40,270 nt of DNA, from NCBI GenBank assembly GCA_938035525.1, contig CALHOI010000001.1, forward strand, positions 1 to 40,270, written 5' to 3'. Made by a program: the position numbers and the translations under genes. Positions 24,909 through 34,252 of this stretch are shown here, piece by piece. The notes below the pieces were generated by a model, which was not told the origin of the DNA, did not search any database, and worked only from the letters and a program-made list of their open reading frames with translations. Numbering within the stretch: the stretch's first letter is position 1; the number at the start of each line of letters is the position of its first letter. Source of the DNA: an uncultured Granulosicoccaceae bacterium. GTDB taxonomy: Bacteria > Pseudomonadota > Gammaproteobacteria > Granulosicoccales > Granulosicoccaceae.

Positions 24909-26264
24909 ATGTCTACCGCAGTACAATCCAACTCGCAATTAAATTCACAGCATCAGGCCATTCTGGCCAACTATAAACAGAATTCCGAAATAGAAGAACT
25001 CGATGCTGCTATAGGTCGATTATCGCGACACTTAAACACCTGTAATTATCAATTAATGACCCTGATTCGCGAGTTCGATGAACGTTGCGGTTGGTTAAAG
25101 TGGGGGTGTACCGATGCCGTGGCCTGGTTGCGGTGGCGTTGCGACTTATCCGCAAACGCGGCGCGCGACAAACTTCGCGTTGCGCACGCACTTAAAAAAC
25201 TGCCGGTTATATCCCGTGCTTTCGAAAGTGGTGGTTTGTCTTATTCGAAGGTGAGATCGTTAACCCGGATTGCTAATCAAGATAACGAACAAGAGCTAGT
25301 CGACATAGCCAGCAAGCTTTCTGCCGCCAATGTTGAATCGCACTGTCGCCAGCGGGTCAACACGACTAAAGCATCTACGCTCGAAGCCAATAAATCGCAC
25401 GAAAATAGATCGTTGCGTCTATGGCGTGATGATAAAACCGGGCTAATGAACTTTTCCATTGAGCTGACACTAGAAGAAGGTGCTTTGTTTGAGCAGGCTA
25501 TTGAGAAAGCGGCCGTGCAACTCTCTTCTGAGTGTGCCAGTGCGCCAGATAAGCTGCGTAGGAAACAAGACTCGTGGCATGCCTTGCAAGCAGATGCCGC
25601 CATGTTGATGGTGCGAGAGTACATGCAGGGTGCTGCTTTGGCGCAAACTGCTAAAGATGTCAGGAACAATAAGTCCAGTGCTGACTTATATCAGGTTGTT
25701 GTGCATGTCGATGAGGCAGCACTGGTAAACGGTGCCAGTGATACCGCAGACGGGTCAACAAGCGAGTCCGAGCTGCCCATCGATACAGTCCGGCGATTGT
25801 GTTGTGATGGCAGTATTGTTCCCATCATAGAAAGCGCTAAAGGCGAGCCGTTAAATGTTGGCCGAAAGGTTCGAACCATTACTACGGCTATTCGGCGCGC
25901 GCTTTGGTCACGTGATAAAGGCTGCGCCTTCCCGGGTTGTACACATACGCGGTATGTCGATGCGCACCATATTAAGCATTGGGCCGACGGCGGGGAGACA
26001 AGCGTGAGTAATTTAATTCTTTTGTGTTCCCAGCATCATCGGCTCGTGCATGAAGGGGGTTATTCAATCGAAACAGGTTCTACTAACACACAAGGTGCGC
26101 GATTTTTCAAACGTCCCGATGGGCGTGTTGTGCCGCAAAATGGTTATCGCGTGGACGATTGGATGGATGAGAATGTTGATGTGGGGCCCTGCGGTGCTGT
26201 GGATTCGGAGCAAGTGGCGTGTAGCGAAACTCACGTGAGTTTTGGACAAACAAGGGTGCCTTGA
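24909..26264 (+). CDS. DUF222 - HNH endonuclease domain protein (13E12-like)
   Basis: The 451-residue protein has an N-terminal DUF222 region (about residues 25-300, with WLRWRCDLSANAARDKLRVA) and a C-terminal HNH nuclease motif (about residues 335-385). The latter shows CAFPGC, VDAHHIKHWADGG, SNLILLCSQHHRLVHEGGY: the paired cysteines, the catalytic HH and the final H-H are intact. Relatives include the 13E12 repeat family of mycobacteria, often present in many copies per genome and of unknown role. It has an excellent ribosome site (CAGGAGGAAAA) and probably its own promoter. No terminal inverted repeats or target-site duplications were seen. An intron- or mobile-element-like spread is possible but not shown here. 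Confidence 0.88.
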   Translation: MSTAVQSNSQLNSQHQAILANYKQNSEIEELDAAIGRLSRHLNTCNYQLMTLIREFDERCGWLKWGCTDAVAWLRWRCDLSANAARDKLRVAHALKKLPVISRAFESGGLSYSKVRSLTRIANQDNEQELVDIASKLSAANVESHCRQRVNTTKASTLEANKSHENRSLRLWRDDKTGLMNFSIELTLEEGALFEQAIEKAAVQLSSECASAPDKLRRKQDSWHALQADAAMLMVREYMQGAALAQTAKDVRNNKSSADLYQVVVHVDEAALVNGASDTADGSTSESELPIDTVRRLCCDGSIVPIIESAKGEPLNVGRKVRTITTAIRRALWSRDKGCAFPGCTHTRYVDAHHIKHWADGGETSVSNLILLCSQHHRLVHEGGYSIETGSTNTQGARFFKRPDGRVVPQNGYRVDDWMDENVDVGPCGAVDSEQVACSETHVSFGQTRVP

Positions 26265-26312
26265 AAAGTGCCGCTATAATTGAATTCGCTTGACGTTGTC
26301 TTTCAAGCAGTT

Positions 26313-27332
26313 CTAAACATCTACTGCACATCCTGTTCGCGACGAATGCTCGATTGCCGCAATAAATCGGTGCGAATCCAGCGCATCTTCGCCGCTGACT
26401 AATGGCGCACCCCCGTGTTCGATGCAATCCATGAAATGCTCAATCATCCGCTTATGGAACACGCTCTTGGATTCTAGTGAACCATCGGGCTCGATGGTAG
26501 ACTTGTAGTCTTTACAAGTGCCGTCTCGCCAAAAAACCTTCATGTCGTGCGATAGAAGACGCAGTGAACCATGTTCACCATGAAGAACAATGGATTCTTT
26601 GCCGTGCGGGTAGGTTGCGGTACTCGCCACAAAGGAGCCAACTGCCCCTGATTTAAAATGTAGTCCTGCAACGGCGAAGTCTTCTGATTCCATTTTGTGC
26701 AAAGACGATGTTGCGGCCATTGCCTGCACTCGCGATACAGGGCCTGTAAGGCTTAGCGCTAAATCGATTGTGTGGATGGCCTGGGTGATTAATACACCAC
26801 CACCGTCGCGTTCGTATGTGCCGCGTCCCAGTTCATTGTAATAAGATTGCGGGCGCCACAGAGGGGCTGCGATTTCAACCAGGCCAATATTGCCTAGATC
26901 ACCACTGCTTAACAATTCATTCGCAACCTTTGTGGTGTCCCACATGCGATGCTGGAATAAAATCGCCAGTTTAACCTTGGCGAGTTTGCAAATTTCAACC
27001 ACCTGTTCCGATTCATCGACAGTGCGCGCTACAGGCTTTTCAAGCAGGATATGTTTGCCGGCTTTGGTCAGTGAATCTATCAGATCAATTCTGATGTTTG
27101 GTGGTGTAGCCACTATTACGTAGTGAATATCGGGATCATTTAAGACAATTGATAAGTCATTGGTGAGTTGTGGAGCAGTGCCTTGGTAAATTGATAAAAG
27201 ATACTCAGCGCGTTCAGGTCGTGTGGATACTATGACCTTGAGCCGGCAGCGCGAATGTAGTGCAGATAACGCCGACACATGGGTTTTAGCAATCATACCC
27301 GCACCAATTAACGCCACGCCAAACTGTGTCAT
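26313..27332 (-). CDS. Gfo/Idh/MocA family NAD(P)-dependent oxidoreductase
   Basis: The 339-residue protein has an N-terminal Rossmann domain (VALIGAGMIAKTHVSAL, a GxGxxA-like nucleotide loop) and the family's EKPVARTVDES motif near residue 100, whose Lys takes part in catalysis. The C-terminal beta-sheet domain contains GGGVLITQAIHTIDLAL, with the usual conserved His. Members oxidise or reduce sugars, inositols and related polyols, or act as dehydratases. The ATG at 27332 has no close alternative. No sugar transporter or catabolic gene is adjacent, so the substrate is open. Confidence 0.88.
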   Translation of the reverse strand: MTQFGVALIGAGMIAKTHVSALSALHSRCRLKVIVSTRPERAEYLLSIYQGTAPQLTNDLSIVLNDPDIHYVIVATPPNIRIDLIDSLTKAGKHILLEKPVARTVDESEQVVEICKLAKVKLAILFQHRMWDTTKVANELLSSGDLGNIGLVEIAAPLWRPQSYYNELGRGTYERDGGGVLITQAIHTIDLALSLTGPVSRVQAMAATSSLHKMESEDFAVAGLHFKSGAVGSFVASTATYPHGKESIVLHGEHGSLRLLSHDMKVFWRDGTCKDYKSTIEPDGSLESKSVFHKRMIEHFMDCIEHGGAPLVSGEDALDSHRFIAAIEHSSRTGCAVDV

Positions 27333-27949
27333 AAGATTTTTCTAGCTCTGTAGGAAGCGGTAGTATAAGGATACTTTCATGCTAGTCAAAACGCAGTGCG
27401 CCGTCATTGGGCATATTGCCTTTAAAAACGGGGTGTCGGTTGCAAATACATGGGCGTGAGTGTCAATAGTATCTCAGGTAATTCGAACACCGCCTTTGTA
27501 AGGGCGGGATTGGGGCCCTGGCACAGCGGGTATTTTTCGTCGACCAAATTGTTCTCCTGACTGACGCGAGTAAATTATTTCTCACATAGTGCCAGATTCC
27601 CAGGTTTCATCGGAACAACATGTTGTATAGCTTTGCGTGAACCCGAACTTACAACGCCTGTGACTAACGTGACTATAAGTTAATTTGTCTCATTAGACTG
27701 TGCACTGCAACCGAGCAATGTGTTTCAAAAACTCACCAATGGTGCATTCGTGGCTCCGTTTGTGTGCTTGTTTTGATGTGTTCGTCTTTTTTTACACCAC
27801 TGTTATGCAAATAGTAACCAACATTAGATTTTGTTTATCGATGTTCAAATAAATGTTGTTTGTGTGTGTGCTTCACTTGACGCTATTTTTAAAGACACCA
27901 CATTCACAGCAACAGTAGTTCTATTTTTTCAGAGTAAAGGAGCATCGAT
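27333..27949 (+). other. Intergenic region, about 615 bases, no gene supported
   Basis: No open frame of note and no recognisable tRNA or riboswitch. A short GC-rich hairpin (CCGCC/GGCGG) lies at 27490-27507. The second half (from about 27700) is AT-rich and T-rich, as expected before the small gene at 27950, whose promoter must lie here. Confidence 0.45.
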
Positions 27950-28231
27950 ATGAAATTTATTCCAACATTGACAACGGTTTTCGAAAACCTTGGTAAACGA
28001 AAAACGCTTGACCAACTTCGGTCAATGACAGAACGGCAGTTAATAGACTGCGGCTACTCACCAGAACTTCTCAGCGAAGGCGTTAAGGCTTGGCCGTGGA
28101 GAGAGTTACCTGAAAATATTGCTCCGCTAAATTTCGATCAGAGTTCTCGTCGCACTATCGTATCCAATATGACCGAACATCCTGATACGCCAACCAGCAT
28201 AAAAATTGGGGAACAACAGCATGCTGCTTGA
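27950..28231 (+). CDS. Small DUF1127-like protein
   Basis: The 93-residue protein has a core LDQLRSMTERQLIDCGYSPELLSEGVKAWPWR that resembles the DUF1127 motif (LRxLsdreLxDiGlsR). Here the segment is followed by a polar tail of about 45 residues. DUF1127 proteins such as YjiS are small basic proteins, in some alpha-proteobacteria linked to RNA and phosphate metabolism; their role in gammaproteobacteria is not known. A good ribosome site (AAAGGAG) precedes the ATG. It overlaps a second tiny gene that repeats part of the same motif. Confidence 0.65.
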   Translation: MKFIPTLTTVFENLGKRKTLDQLRSMTERQLIDCGYSPELLSEGVKAWPWRELPENIAPLNFDQSSRRTIVSNMTEHPDTPTSIKIGEQQHAA

Positions 28232-28334
28232 AGCGCTAACCTTTGGTAGCGGTGAACTTATAAAAGAGTCAGGGTATTCGCATGAAGTACTACACGCGTC
28301 GATTCGTAAGACCGAACGATCTCAATATCAGTGA
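28221..28334 (+). CDS. 37-residue DUF1127-like microprotein
   Basis: An ATG at 28221 opens a 37-codon frame that overlaps the previous gene's stop by 11 bases, in another frame. The product contains GELIKESGYSHEVLHASI, which matches RQLIDCGYSPELLSEGV of the preceding protein in spacing and pattern (xELIxxxGYSxExL). That similarity in an overlapping, coupled frame supports a real small gene. It could also be a remnant of a duplicated and truncated copy. A GGGGAA lies 7 bases upstream of the ATG. Confidence 0.5.
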   Translation: MLLEALTFGSGELIKESGYSHEVLHASIRKTERSQYQ

Positions 28335-28520
28335 TCGTTTGTTTGGTGGGCACGTCGATTACCACGCGCTGTGAGGTACGGAACAAGAAATCACAAGTGG
28401 TTGTTATAACCATAGACCGTATAGTGTTTGTTGCGATAAATGGCGAAGGGAAACCAGTACCGCATGGATATACTGCTGAGCAATTGCAGGCGGTTTAAAA
28501 TACGTGAATACAATAGCCAT

Positions 28521-28547
28521 AAAAAAGCCCGCTAAGTGCGGGCTTTT
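28521..28547 (-). terminator. Rho-independent terminator of ssrA
   Basis: On the minus strand AAAAGCCCGC, a five-base loop and GCGGGCTTTTTT. It begins five bases after the encoded CCA end of tmRNA. Confidence 0.9.
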
Positions 28548-28551
28548 GAAT

Positions 28552-28940
28552 TGGTGGAGAAGGGGGGAGTCGAACCCCCGTCCGAAAGCACTCCGCCGTC
28601 GGTACTACATGCTTAGTTTCGTCATTAGCTTTAGCCACTTAATGCAGGACGAGCACCATAAAAAGCAGCGAGCACATTATTTATTTAACCATCCGGTGTA
28701 AGTGCGACCCTTCCGGCGATCCTGCGTCTGTTGCCCCCGTCCAAACCCACAGGCAGATCCGGAATCGGGGTAGAACTACAAAACTAAACTAATTGGACAA
28801 AAGCCCAAAAATCTAATTATGCAGCCAGTGCGTAGTTGTCATCGTTGGCAACTATAAGTTTTCAGCTGGATTTACGAGGTAATCTGAGCCTCGGCATGCA
28901 CCTAAGGGTTCGCCACTCCCGTCGAAACCATGTCTTCCCC
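28552..28940 (-). ncRNA. ssrA: Transfer-messenger RNA (tmRNA)
   Basis: This is a one-piece tmRNA of 389 bases on the minus strand. The 5' end GGGGAAG pairs with CTTCTCC just before an encoded CCA, forming the tRNA-like acceptor stem. The conserved 5' block (GGTTTCGACGGGAG, GGTGCATGCCGAGG) and 3' block (AAGCATGTAGTACCGA, GGGGGTTCGACTCCCCC) are both clear. The mRNA-like part at 28817-28849 encodes ANDDNYALAA followed by TAA, a typical proteobacterial proteolysis tag. It rescues stalled ribosomes with SmpB and marks the products for ClpXP. Several spurious open frames overlap it on both strands and were not called. Confidence 0.97.
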
Positions 28941-28960
28941 GGAAAAGCTTGCCTGACTGT

Positions 28961-28989
28961 AGTATGCGTCCGCTGTCAGGAAAATTCAA
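28961..28989 (-). promoter_or_regulatory. Candidate sigma-70 promoter of ssrA
   Basis: On the minus strand TTGAAT (-35) and CATACT (-10) are 17 bases apart. The -10 lies 20 bases before the mature 5' end, which leaves a short leader for RNase P to remove. Confidence 0.55.
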
Positions 28990-29336
28990 TGAGTACGTGT
29001 CAATACTGTGCGATGCAGACGACAATTGCTGGTTTTTAGTACAGTTTCCTTTCACGTTGGAAAGCTTTGCAGGGTTTACGAATTTAATTCAACATACTTA
29101 GCCTTAGCGAGTAACACTAATTTAATCCAGCGATAAAAAATGTAGCTACCATTAGGTCAAGAGAGTGGTGGCTATGCTCGACAGTCCGGTTGTATTTTCT
29201 TTGCACATGCGGGCCAATAATTTGTCGTTTGATTGTTATAAATTGTGCCATGCAAGTAATCCGCGCCCGCTGTTATTGGACTATATATAAACTCCACTAC
29301 TCGTTCTAACTCTTTACTAATGGATATAAAAACACA
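28990..29336 (+). other. Intergenic region, about 350 bases
   Basis: This lies between the divergent ssrA and the DUF481 gene. It is AT-rich. A TATATA-like box at about 29281-29288 could serve the DUF481 gene, but no well-placed -35 box supports it. No gene is seen. Confidence 0.4.
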
Positions 29337-30179
29337 ATGAAAAGCAAGACACTAATGAAGCAACTATGCGCTTCTGTCGTTTTTAGTGCCCTGGCCGTTT
29401 CCAGTGTAAACGCACAAGACTCTGGTGCTGTTGATTCTGTGATTCAAGGTTGGAGCGGAACTGCGACTCTTGGCGCAACCAGTCTTACTGGTAACACTGA
29501 AGCCAGTAACGTCAACGCAAGCATCCGATTGGGAAAAACAGTAGGCAAGTGGGAACACTTGATTTTCGGTGCTTACTTCAAGGGCGATGCAACCTCTCTG
29601 GAAGAAGCCGAAGATGAAAACGGCGACCCAATCACCAGAATTGTTAACGGTGAAGAAATCACTGTTTTAAGAGCGGTTAAGAGTGGTAACTCTGATCGCC
29701 TTTCTTTTGGTTACCAGCCGCGTTATTACTGGCGTCCTCGTACGTACTTTTTCGGTATCCTCGATTATGAAAAAGACAAGCCTGCCAACATTAACCTGGC
29801 GACTCGCCAGCTGATCGGTATTGGTCACAAATTTTTCTCTGACGCCTCGGGCTTCTTATCTGCTGAAGCCGGTTTTGGTAACAAGACAACGGAAGTGGTA
29901 CTCGGCGACGACGTCAACGGTGGTGTTGCTTATTTTGGTGCCAACTACTTAAACCGTATCAATGACAACGTAACCTTCAACGCTGATTTCCGATCTGACT
30001 TCGGCGGTGACAACACGTACACCGAAATCGGTCTTGGATTGGCGTTCAAACTGAGCGAGCGAATGGCGCTTAAGTTGACTCACCAAACTCGTGGTAACAC
30101 TGATATTACTAACCCGACTCTGGAATCAGCGTCTAAAAGTGACAACGCAACCACTATCAACCTGGTTGTTGATATCTAA
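29337..30179 (+). CDS. DUF481 outer-membrane beta-barrel protein (YdiY-like)
   Basis: The 280-residue protein starts with a signal peptide (about residues 1-27, ending SSVNAQ). The mature part opens with GWSGTATLGATSLTGNTEASNVNAS, the standard start of DUF481 barrels. Alternating beta strands continue to the end, with a terminal strand TTINLVVDI. Family members such as E. coli YdiY are outer-membrane or salt/acid-induced proteins of unknown function. An insertion at about residues 85-115 is rich in Glu and Asp and may be a loop. The gene stands alone and ends in a terminator. Confidence 0.88.
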   Translation: MKSKTLMKQLCASVVFSALAVSSVNAQDSGAVDSVIQGWSGTATLGATSLTGNTEASNVNASIRLGKTVGKWEHLIFGAYFKGDATSLEEAEDENGDPITRIVNGEEITVLRAVKSGNSDRLSFGYQPRYYWRPRTYFFGILDYEKDKPANINLATRQLIGIGHKFFSDASGFLSAEAGFGNKTTEVVLGDDVNGGVAYFGANYLNRINDNVTFNADFRSDFGGDNTYTEIGLGLAFKLSERMALKLTHQTRGNTDITNPTLESASKSDNATTINLVVDI

Positions 30180-30243
30180 GCTAAAGCTAACGATATTACA
30201 GCCGCAATTGCTGGGCTGAGTTAACCAGGTAGAGTTAAAAACA

Positions 30244-30275
30244 AAAACCGGCGCCTCAGGGTGCCGGTTTTTTTA
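30244..30275 (+). terminator. Rho-independent terminator after the DUF481 gene
   Basis: The stem ACCGGC/GCCGGT, extended by flanking A and T runs, ends in seven T residues. It lies 65-95 bases after the stop and overlaps the upstream, wrongly long GTG start of the purL frame. Confidence 0.88.
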
Positions 30276-30341
30276 TGCCACATCCAGTATCATAGGCGTC
30301 CTGAAAAGCCCGTTTCGTCAGCCAACTCACGAGTTTTTAGG

Positions 30342-33300
30342 ATGCTTTGCCTCACCGGCGCGCCAGCGCACTCGGATTTTCGTCTTCAGGGATTATTAGC
30401 TAAGCTGCGCGAGCACTTACCGAATGTGTCCAGCATAGGTACCAGCTTTGAGTATTACCTCGATATCGAAGCCACGCTCAACGACGCGCAACTTGAACAG
30501 CTCCACTCATTGCTGGATGTCCGAGCGGCAAAGCAAAAGCCGGCTGATACGGTCTCTGTGTGGGTGGCTCCTCGCGCCGGCACAATTTCTCCGTGGTCCT
30601 CAAAGGCCACTGATATTGTGCATAATTGTGGGTTGGTTGCGATCAATAGAATAGAGCGTGCAGTGCGTTACGATCTCTCAGGTATCCAATCGCGCGATAT
30701 CCAAAACCCCGAACTATTGTCTCTGTTCCATGATCGTATGACGGAGTCATTGAGTGCTGAACAGCCCAATTCCAATCAGCTCTTTCTAAATCAGCAACCT
30801 GCTCAGCTTGTTCGAATCGATGTTATGACCGATGGAAAAGCGTCGCTGGAGCAGGCAAACGAGGCATTAGGGCTGGCATTGTCAGATGATGAGCTTGATT
30901 ATCTGGCTGATCACTTTATTGCCAGTAAACGGAATCCATCCGACGCCGAACTCATGATGTTCGCGCAGGCTAACTCTGAGCATTGCAGGCATAAAATATT
31001 CAACGCGTCTTGGACAATCGATGGTGTACCTCAATCGAATTCACTGTTTGGCATGATCCGAAACACCCATGCCAATGCTCCCGAAGGAGTGCTATCCGCC
31101 TATCACGACAACGCAGCTGTTATCGAAGGATATGAAGCGCATCGTTGGTTACCGAACGGCGAAAACCAGTATCAATACTGGCAAGAACCAACACACATAC
31201 AAATAAAAGTTGAAACGCACAACCACCCAACAGCAATATCGCCGTTTCCGGGTGCGGCAACCGGTTCAGGTGGTGAGATACGTGACGAAGGAGCCACTGG
31301 CAACGGCTCCAAACCAAAAGCTGGGGTCTGCGGGTTTAGCGTATCTAATTTGCATTTGCCTTACTGGCCCCAACCATGGGAAGCGCAGGTGGGAAAGCCT
31401 GAACGTATTGCCAGCGCCATGGATATCATGATCGAAGGACCAATTGGTGCCGCGGCCTTTAACAATGAGTTTGGCCGACCCAATCTGGGTGGTTATTTTA
31501 GAACCTATTGCCAGGACGTTGAGTTCGGGGATGTGACTGAGACGCGCGGTTATCACAAACCAATCATGCTCGCGGGTGGACTGGGAAATATTCGAGCGCA
31601 GAATATTGATAAAAAGCCGGTTCCATCCGGCACTGCGATTGTTGTTATTGGTGGGCCCGCCATGTTAATTGGCTTGGGTGGCGGGGCCGCTTCATCGGTT
31701 GCCAGTGGTGCCTCTGATGCCGACCTGGACTTTGCGTCGGTGCAGCGTGGCAACCCAGAGATGCAACGGCGCTGTCAAGAAGTGATTGATCGTTGTATAG
31801 CGTTAGGTGAGCAAAGTCCTATTCTGTCTATGCACGATGTGGGAGCAGGCGGGCTATCCAATGCGTTGCCCGAGTTGGTCAATGATGCAGGACGCGGTGG
31901 TCATTTTGACTTGCGCGCCATACCCAATGCCGAGCCAGGCATGTCACCCAAGGCAATTTGGAGTAACGAGGCACAAGAGCGGTATGTTCTCGCTGTGGAT
32001 AGCGCGCGACTTGATGAGTTTAAAACCTTGTGCGAACGAGAGCGTTGTTTGTTTTCGGTAGTTGGCGAAGCAACTGAACAACGGCAATTGTTGGTGGATG
32101 ATCCCTATTTAAACGATTCACCCGTTGATATGCCGATGGATGTTTTGCTGGGCAAGCCGCCCAAGCTGGCCATCGAAGCTCAGCGGCGTGACTTTGCTAA
32201 GCGCGAATTCGATACCAGCGACATCAGCGTTGAAGAGGCTGTTTCACGTTTGCTGCAATTACCTTGTATTGCTTCCAAAAACTTTTTAATCACCATTGGT
32301 GACCGATCCGTTACTGGACAAGTGGTACGTGATCAAATGGTGGGTCCATGGCAAATGCCCGTGTCCGATGTGGCTGTGACAGTAGCAGACTATCGTGGCT
32401 ATACCGGTGAAGCCATGGCAATGGGTGAGCGCACACCGGTCGCCGTTGTTAACCCTGTGGCTTCTGCAAAGCTTGCCCTGGGTGAAGCCATCACAAATAT
32501 TGCGGCGGCCAACATCGGTGACATTGGCAACATCAAATTATCTGCTAACTGGATGGCTGCCGCAGGTCACCCAGGTGAATACGCTGGTTTGTTCGATGCC
32601 GTTAAAGCTGTTGGTTTGGAGCTCGCACCGCAATTGGGCATTGCGATACCGGTGGGTAAAGATTCCTTGTCGATGAAAACAGTCTGGTCTGACGGTGATC
32701 AAGAACACAGCGTAACGGCACCGATGTCGTTAGTGGTTACCGGTTTTGCTCCAGTAAAGGATGTTCGCAAAACCGTCACCCCTCAGTTACGTACCGACTG
32801 TGGTGATACCGATTTGTTCTTTATCGATTTGGGTCGTGGTCAAAATCGACTGGGTGGTTCTTGTCTGGCGCAGGTTTATTCGCAAACCGGTGCGCAGACC
32901 CCCGATGTGGATTCAGCTGATCATTTAAAAGGTTTGTACTCTGCTATTCAGTCATTGTTAAACGACAACCATCTGCTGGCCTACCATGATCGCTCCGACG
33001 GTGGATTGTTTGTCACCTTGGCAGAAATGGCGTTTGCCGGAAATGTCGGCGTTAGAGCGCAGTTGCAGAGCTTGTCCAAAAACACGCTTGCGACGCTGTT
33101 TAATGAAGAACTTGGTGCGGTTATTCAGGTTCGTTCCTCAGCTTACGCGAATGTTTTTGCCGTGTTTGAAATGGCAGGTATTGGTGACTTGGTGCACCCG
33201 ATAGGCGGATTGTGCGAAACCCCTGACATAGAAATCTGGCATGGCGAAGAGCTGGTTTTCTCTCAGCCGGTGTCCGTGTTGCGAGCACAATGGTGGCAGA

Positions 33301-34211
33301 CCAGCTATCAGATGCAAAAACACCGAGATAACCCTCAGTGTGCTGAACAAGAACTTGATCTTGTCAGTCGCCCTGACGACCCGGGTATTTCTCCGACACT
33401 GACGTTCAACCCGAATGAATCCTTACTTGTTTCGGGCCTTGCATTAACGCGGCCTAAAGTGGCTGTGCTGCGCGAACAGGGTGTTAACAGTCATATAGAG
33501 ATGGCAGCCGCTTTCGATGCTGCCGGTTTCGATTGTATTGATGTGCACATGAGTGATTTACACTCTGCGCGTATTTCACTAACAGATTTTAACGGCCTGG
33601 TAGCCTGCGGTGGCTTCTCCTACGGTGACGTGCTGGGCGCTGGTGGTGGTTGGGCCAAGTCGATATTGTTCAGCGAAAAGTTAGTCGCCGAGTTTCAGCA
33701 ATTTTTTCATCGCAGCGATACCTTTACGCTAGGCGTTTGTAACGGTTGCCAAATGTTGTCGCATTTGCGCGCGCTCATTCCTGGTGCACACCACTGGCCG
33801 AAATTTTTACGCAACAGCAGCGAGCAATACGAAGCGCGCGTTGCCACGGTTGAAGTATATGAGTCGCCGTCTCTGTTCTTCACCGATATGGCTGGCTCGC
33901 GTTTGCCCATTGCGGTAGCGCATGGAGAAGGGCGTGTGCAGTTTGAATCTCAAGATCACTTAAGCCAGGCTCATGTTGCGCTAGCCTACGTGGATAACGA
34001 AGGCAAGTTAACCGAGCACTATCCGCTCAATCCGAATGGTTCTGTGCATGGTATAACGGGTTTGTGCAGTGATGACGGACGAGCCACTATCATGATGCCT
34101 CACCCAGAGCGAGTATTCAGAACCGTAACCAATTCCTGGCATCCTCCCGAATGGGGCGATAACGGTCCGTGGTTAAGAATGTTCGAAAACGCGCGGGTGT
34201 GGGTGAGCTAG
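30342..34211 (+). CDS. purL: Phosphoribosylformylglycinamidine synthase
   Basis: This is the large fused form of FGAM synthase, 1,289 residues from the ATG at 30342 (E. coli has 1,295). It catalyses step four of de novo purine synthesis: FGAR, glutamine and ATP to FGAM. An N-terminal PurS-like part is followed by the first synthetase half with [19 protein letters not shown] and [11 protein letters not shown], the second half, and a C-terminal class I glutamine amidotransferase domain. There the nucleophile is C1133 in GVCNGCQML and the His/Glu pair is in MPHPERVFR. The upstream in-frame GTG at 30261 lies inside a terminator and is rejected. The start [15 protein letters not shown] matches the family N-terminus. 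It is a single gene. Confidence 0.97.
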   Translation: MLCLTGAPAHSDFRLQGLLAKLREHLPNVSSIGTSFEYYLDIEATLNDAQLEQLHSLLDVRAAKQKPADTVSVWVAPRAGTISPWSSKATDIVHNCGLVAINRIERAVRYDLSGIQSRDIQNPELLSLFHDRMTESLSAEQPNSNQLFLNQQPAQLVRIDVMTDGKASLEQANEALGLALSDDELDYLADHFIASKRNPSDAELMMFAQANSEHCRHKIFNASWTIDGVPQSNSLFGMIRNTHANAPEGVLSAYHDNAAVIEGYEAHRWLPNGENQYQYWQEPTHIQIKVETHNHPTAISPFPGAATGSGGEIRDEGATGNGSKPKAGVCGFSVSNLHLPYWPQPWEAQVGKPERIASAMDIMIEGPIGAAAFNNEFGRPNLGGYFRTYCQDVEFGDVTETRGYHKPIMLAGGLGNIRAQNIDKKPVPSGTAIVVIGGPAMLIGLGGGAASSVASGASDADLDFASVQRGNPEMQRRCQEVIDRCIALGEQSPILSMHDVGAGGLSNALPELVNDAGRGGHFDLRAIPNAEPGMSPKAIWSNEAQERYVLAVDSARLDEFKTLCERERCLFSVVGEATEQRQLLVDDPYLNDSPVDMPMDVLLGKPPKLAIEAQRRDFAKREFDTSDISVEEAVSRLLQLPCIASKNFLITIGDRSVTGQVVRDQMVGPWQMPVSDVAVTVADYRGYTGEAMAMGERTPVAVVNPVASAKLALGEAITNIAAANIGDIGNIKLSANWMAAAGHPGEYAGLFDAVKAVGLELAPQLGIAIPVGKDSLSMKTVWSDGDQEHSVTAPMSLVVTGFAPVKDVRKTVTPQLRTDCGDTDLFFIDLGRGQNRLGGSCLAQVYSQTGAQTPDVDSADHLKGLYSAIQSLLNDNHLLAYHDRSDGGLFVTLAEMAFAGNVGVRAQLQSLSKNTLATLFNEELGAVIQVRSSAYANVFAVFEMAGIGDLVHPIGGLCETPDIEIWHGEELVFSQPVSVLRAQWWQTSYQMQKHRDNPQCAEQELDLVSRPDDPGISPTLTFNPNESLLVSGLALTRPKVAVLREQGVNSHIEMAAAFDAAGFDCIDVHMSDLHSARISLTDFNGLVACGGFSYGDVLGAGGGWAKSILFSEKLVAEFQQFFHRSDTFTLGVCNGCQMLSHLRALIPGAHHWPKFLRNSSEQYEARVATVEVYESPSLFFTDMAGSRLPIAVAHGEGRVQFESQDHLSQAHVALAYVDNEGKLTEHYPLNPNGSVHGITGLCSDDGRATIMMPHPERVFRTVTNSWHPPEWGDNGPWLRMFENARVWVS

Positions 34212-34252
34212 GGCCTGCTAACAATATTCACGTGTTACGCAATATTTACCAG

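Noticed and set aside
28335-28552. Integration scar (attachment site) at the 3' end of tmRNA
   Set aside because: tmRNA genes are common integration sites, but no integrase gene and no repeat of the tmRNA 3' end were found in the window.
28504-29055. Open frames of 65-67 codons on both strands around 28.5-29.0 kb
   Set aside because: They overlap the tmRNA gene and its flanks; the sequence is explained by the RNA, and no ribosome sites or family matches are seen.
30261-30341. Upstream GTG start of purL
   Set aside because: It lies inside a rho-independent terminator, and the added residues do not fit the PurL family; the ATG at 30342 gives the standard N-terminus.
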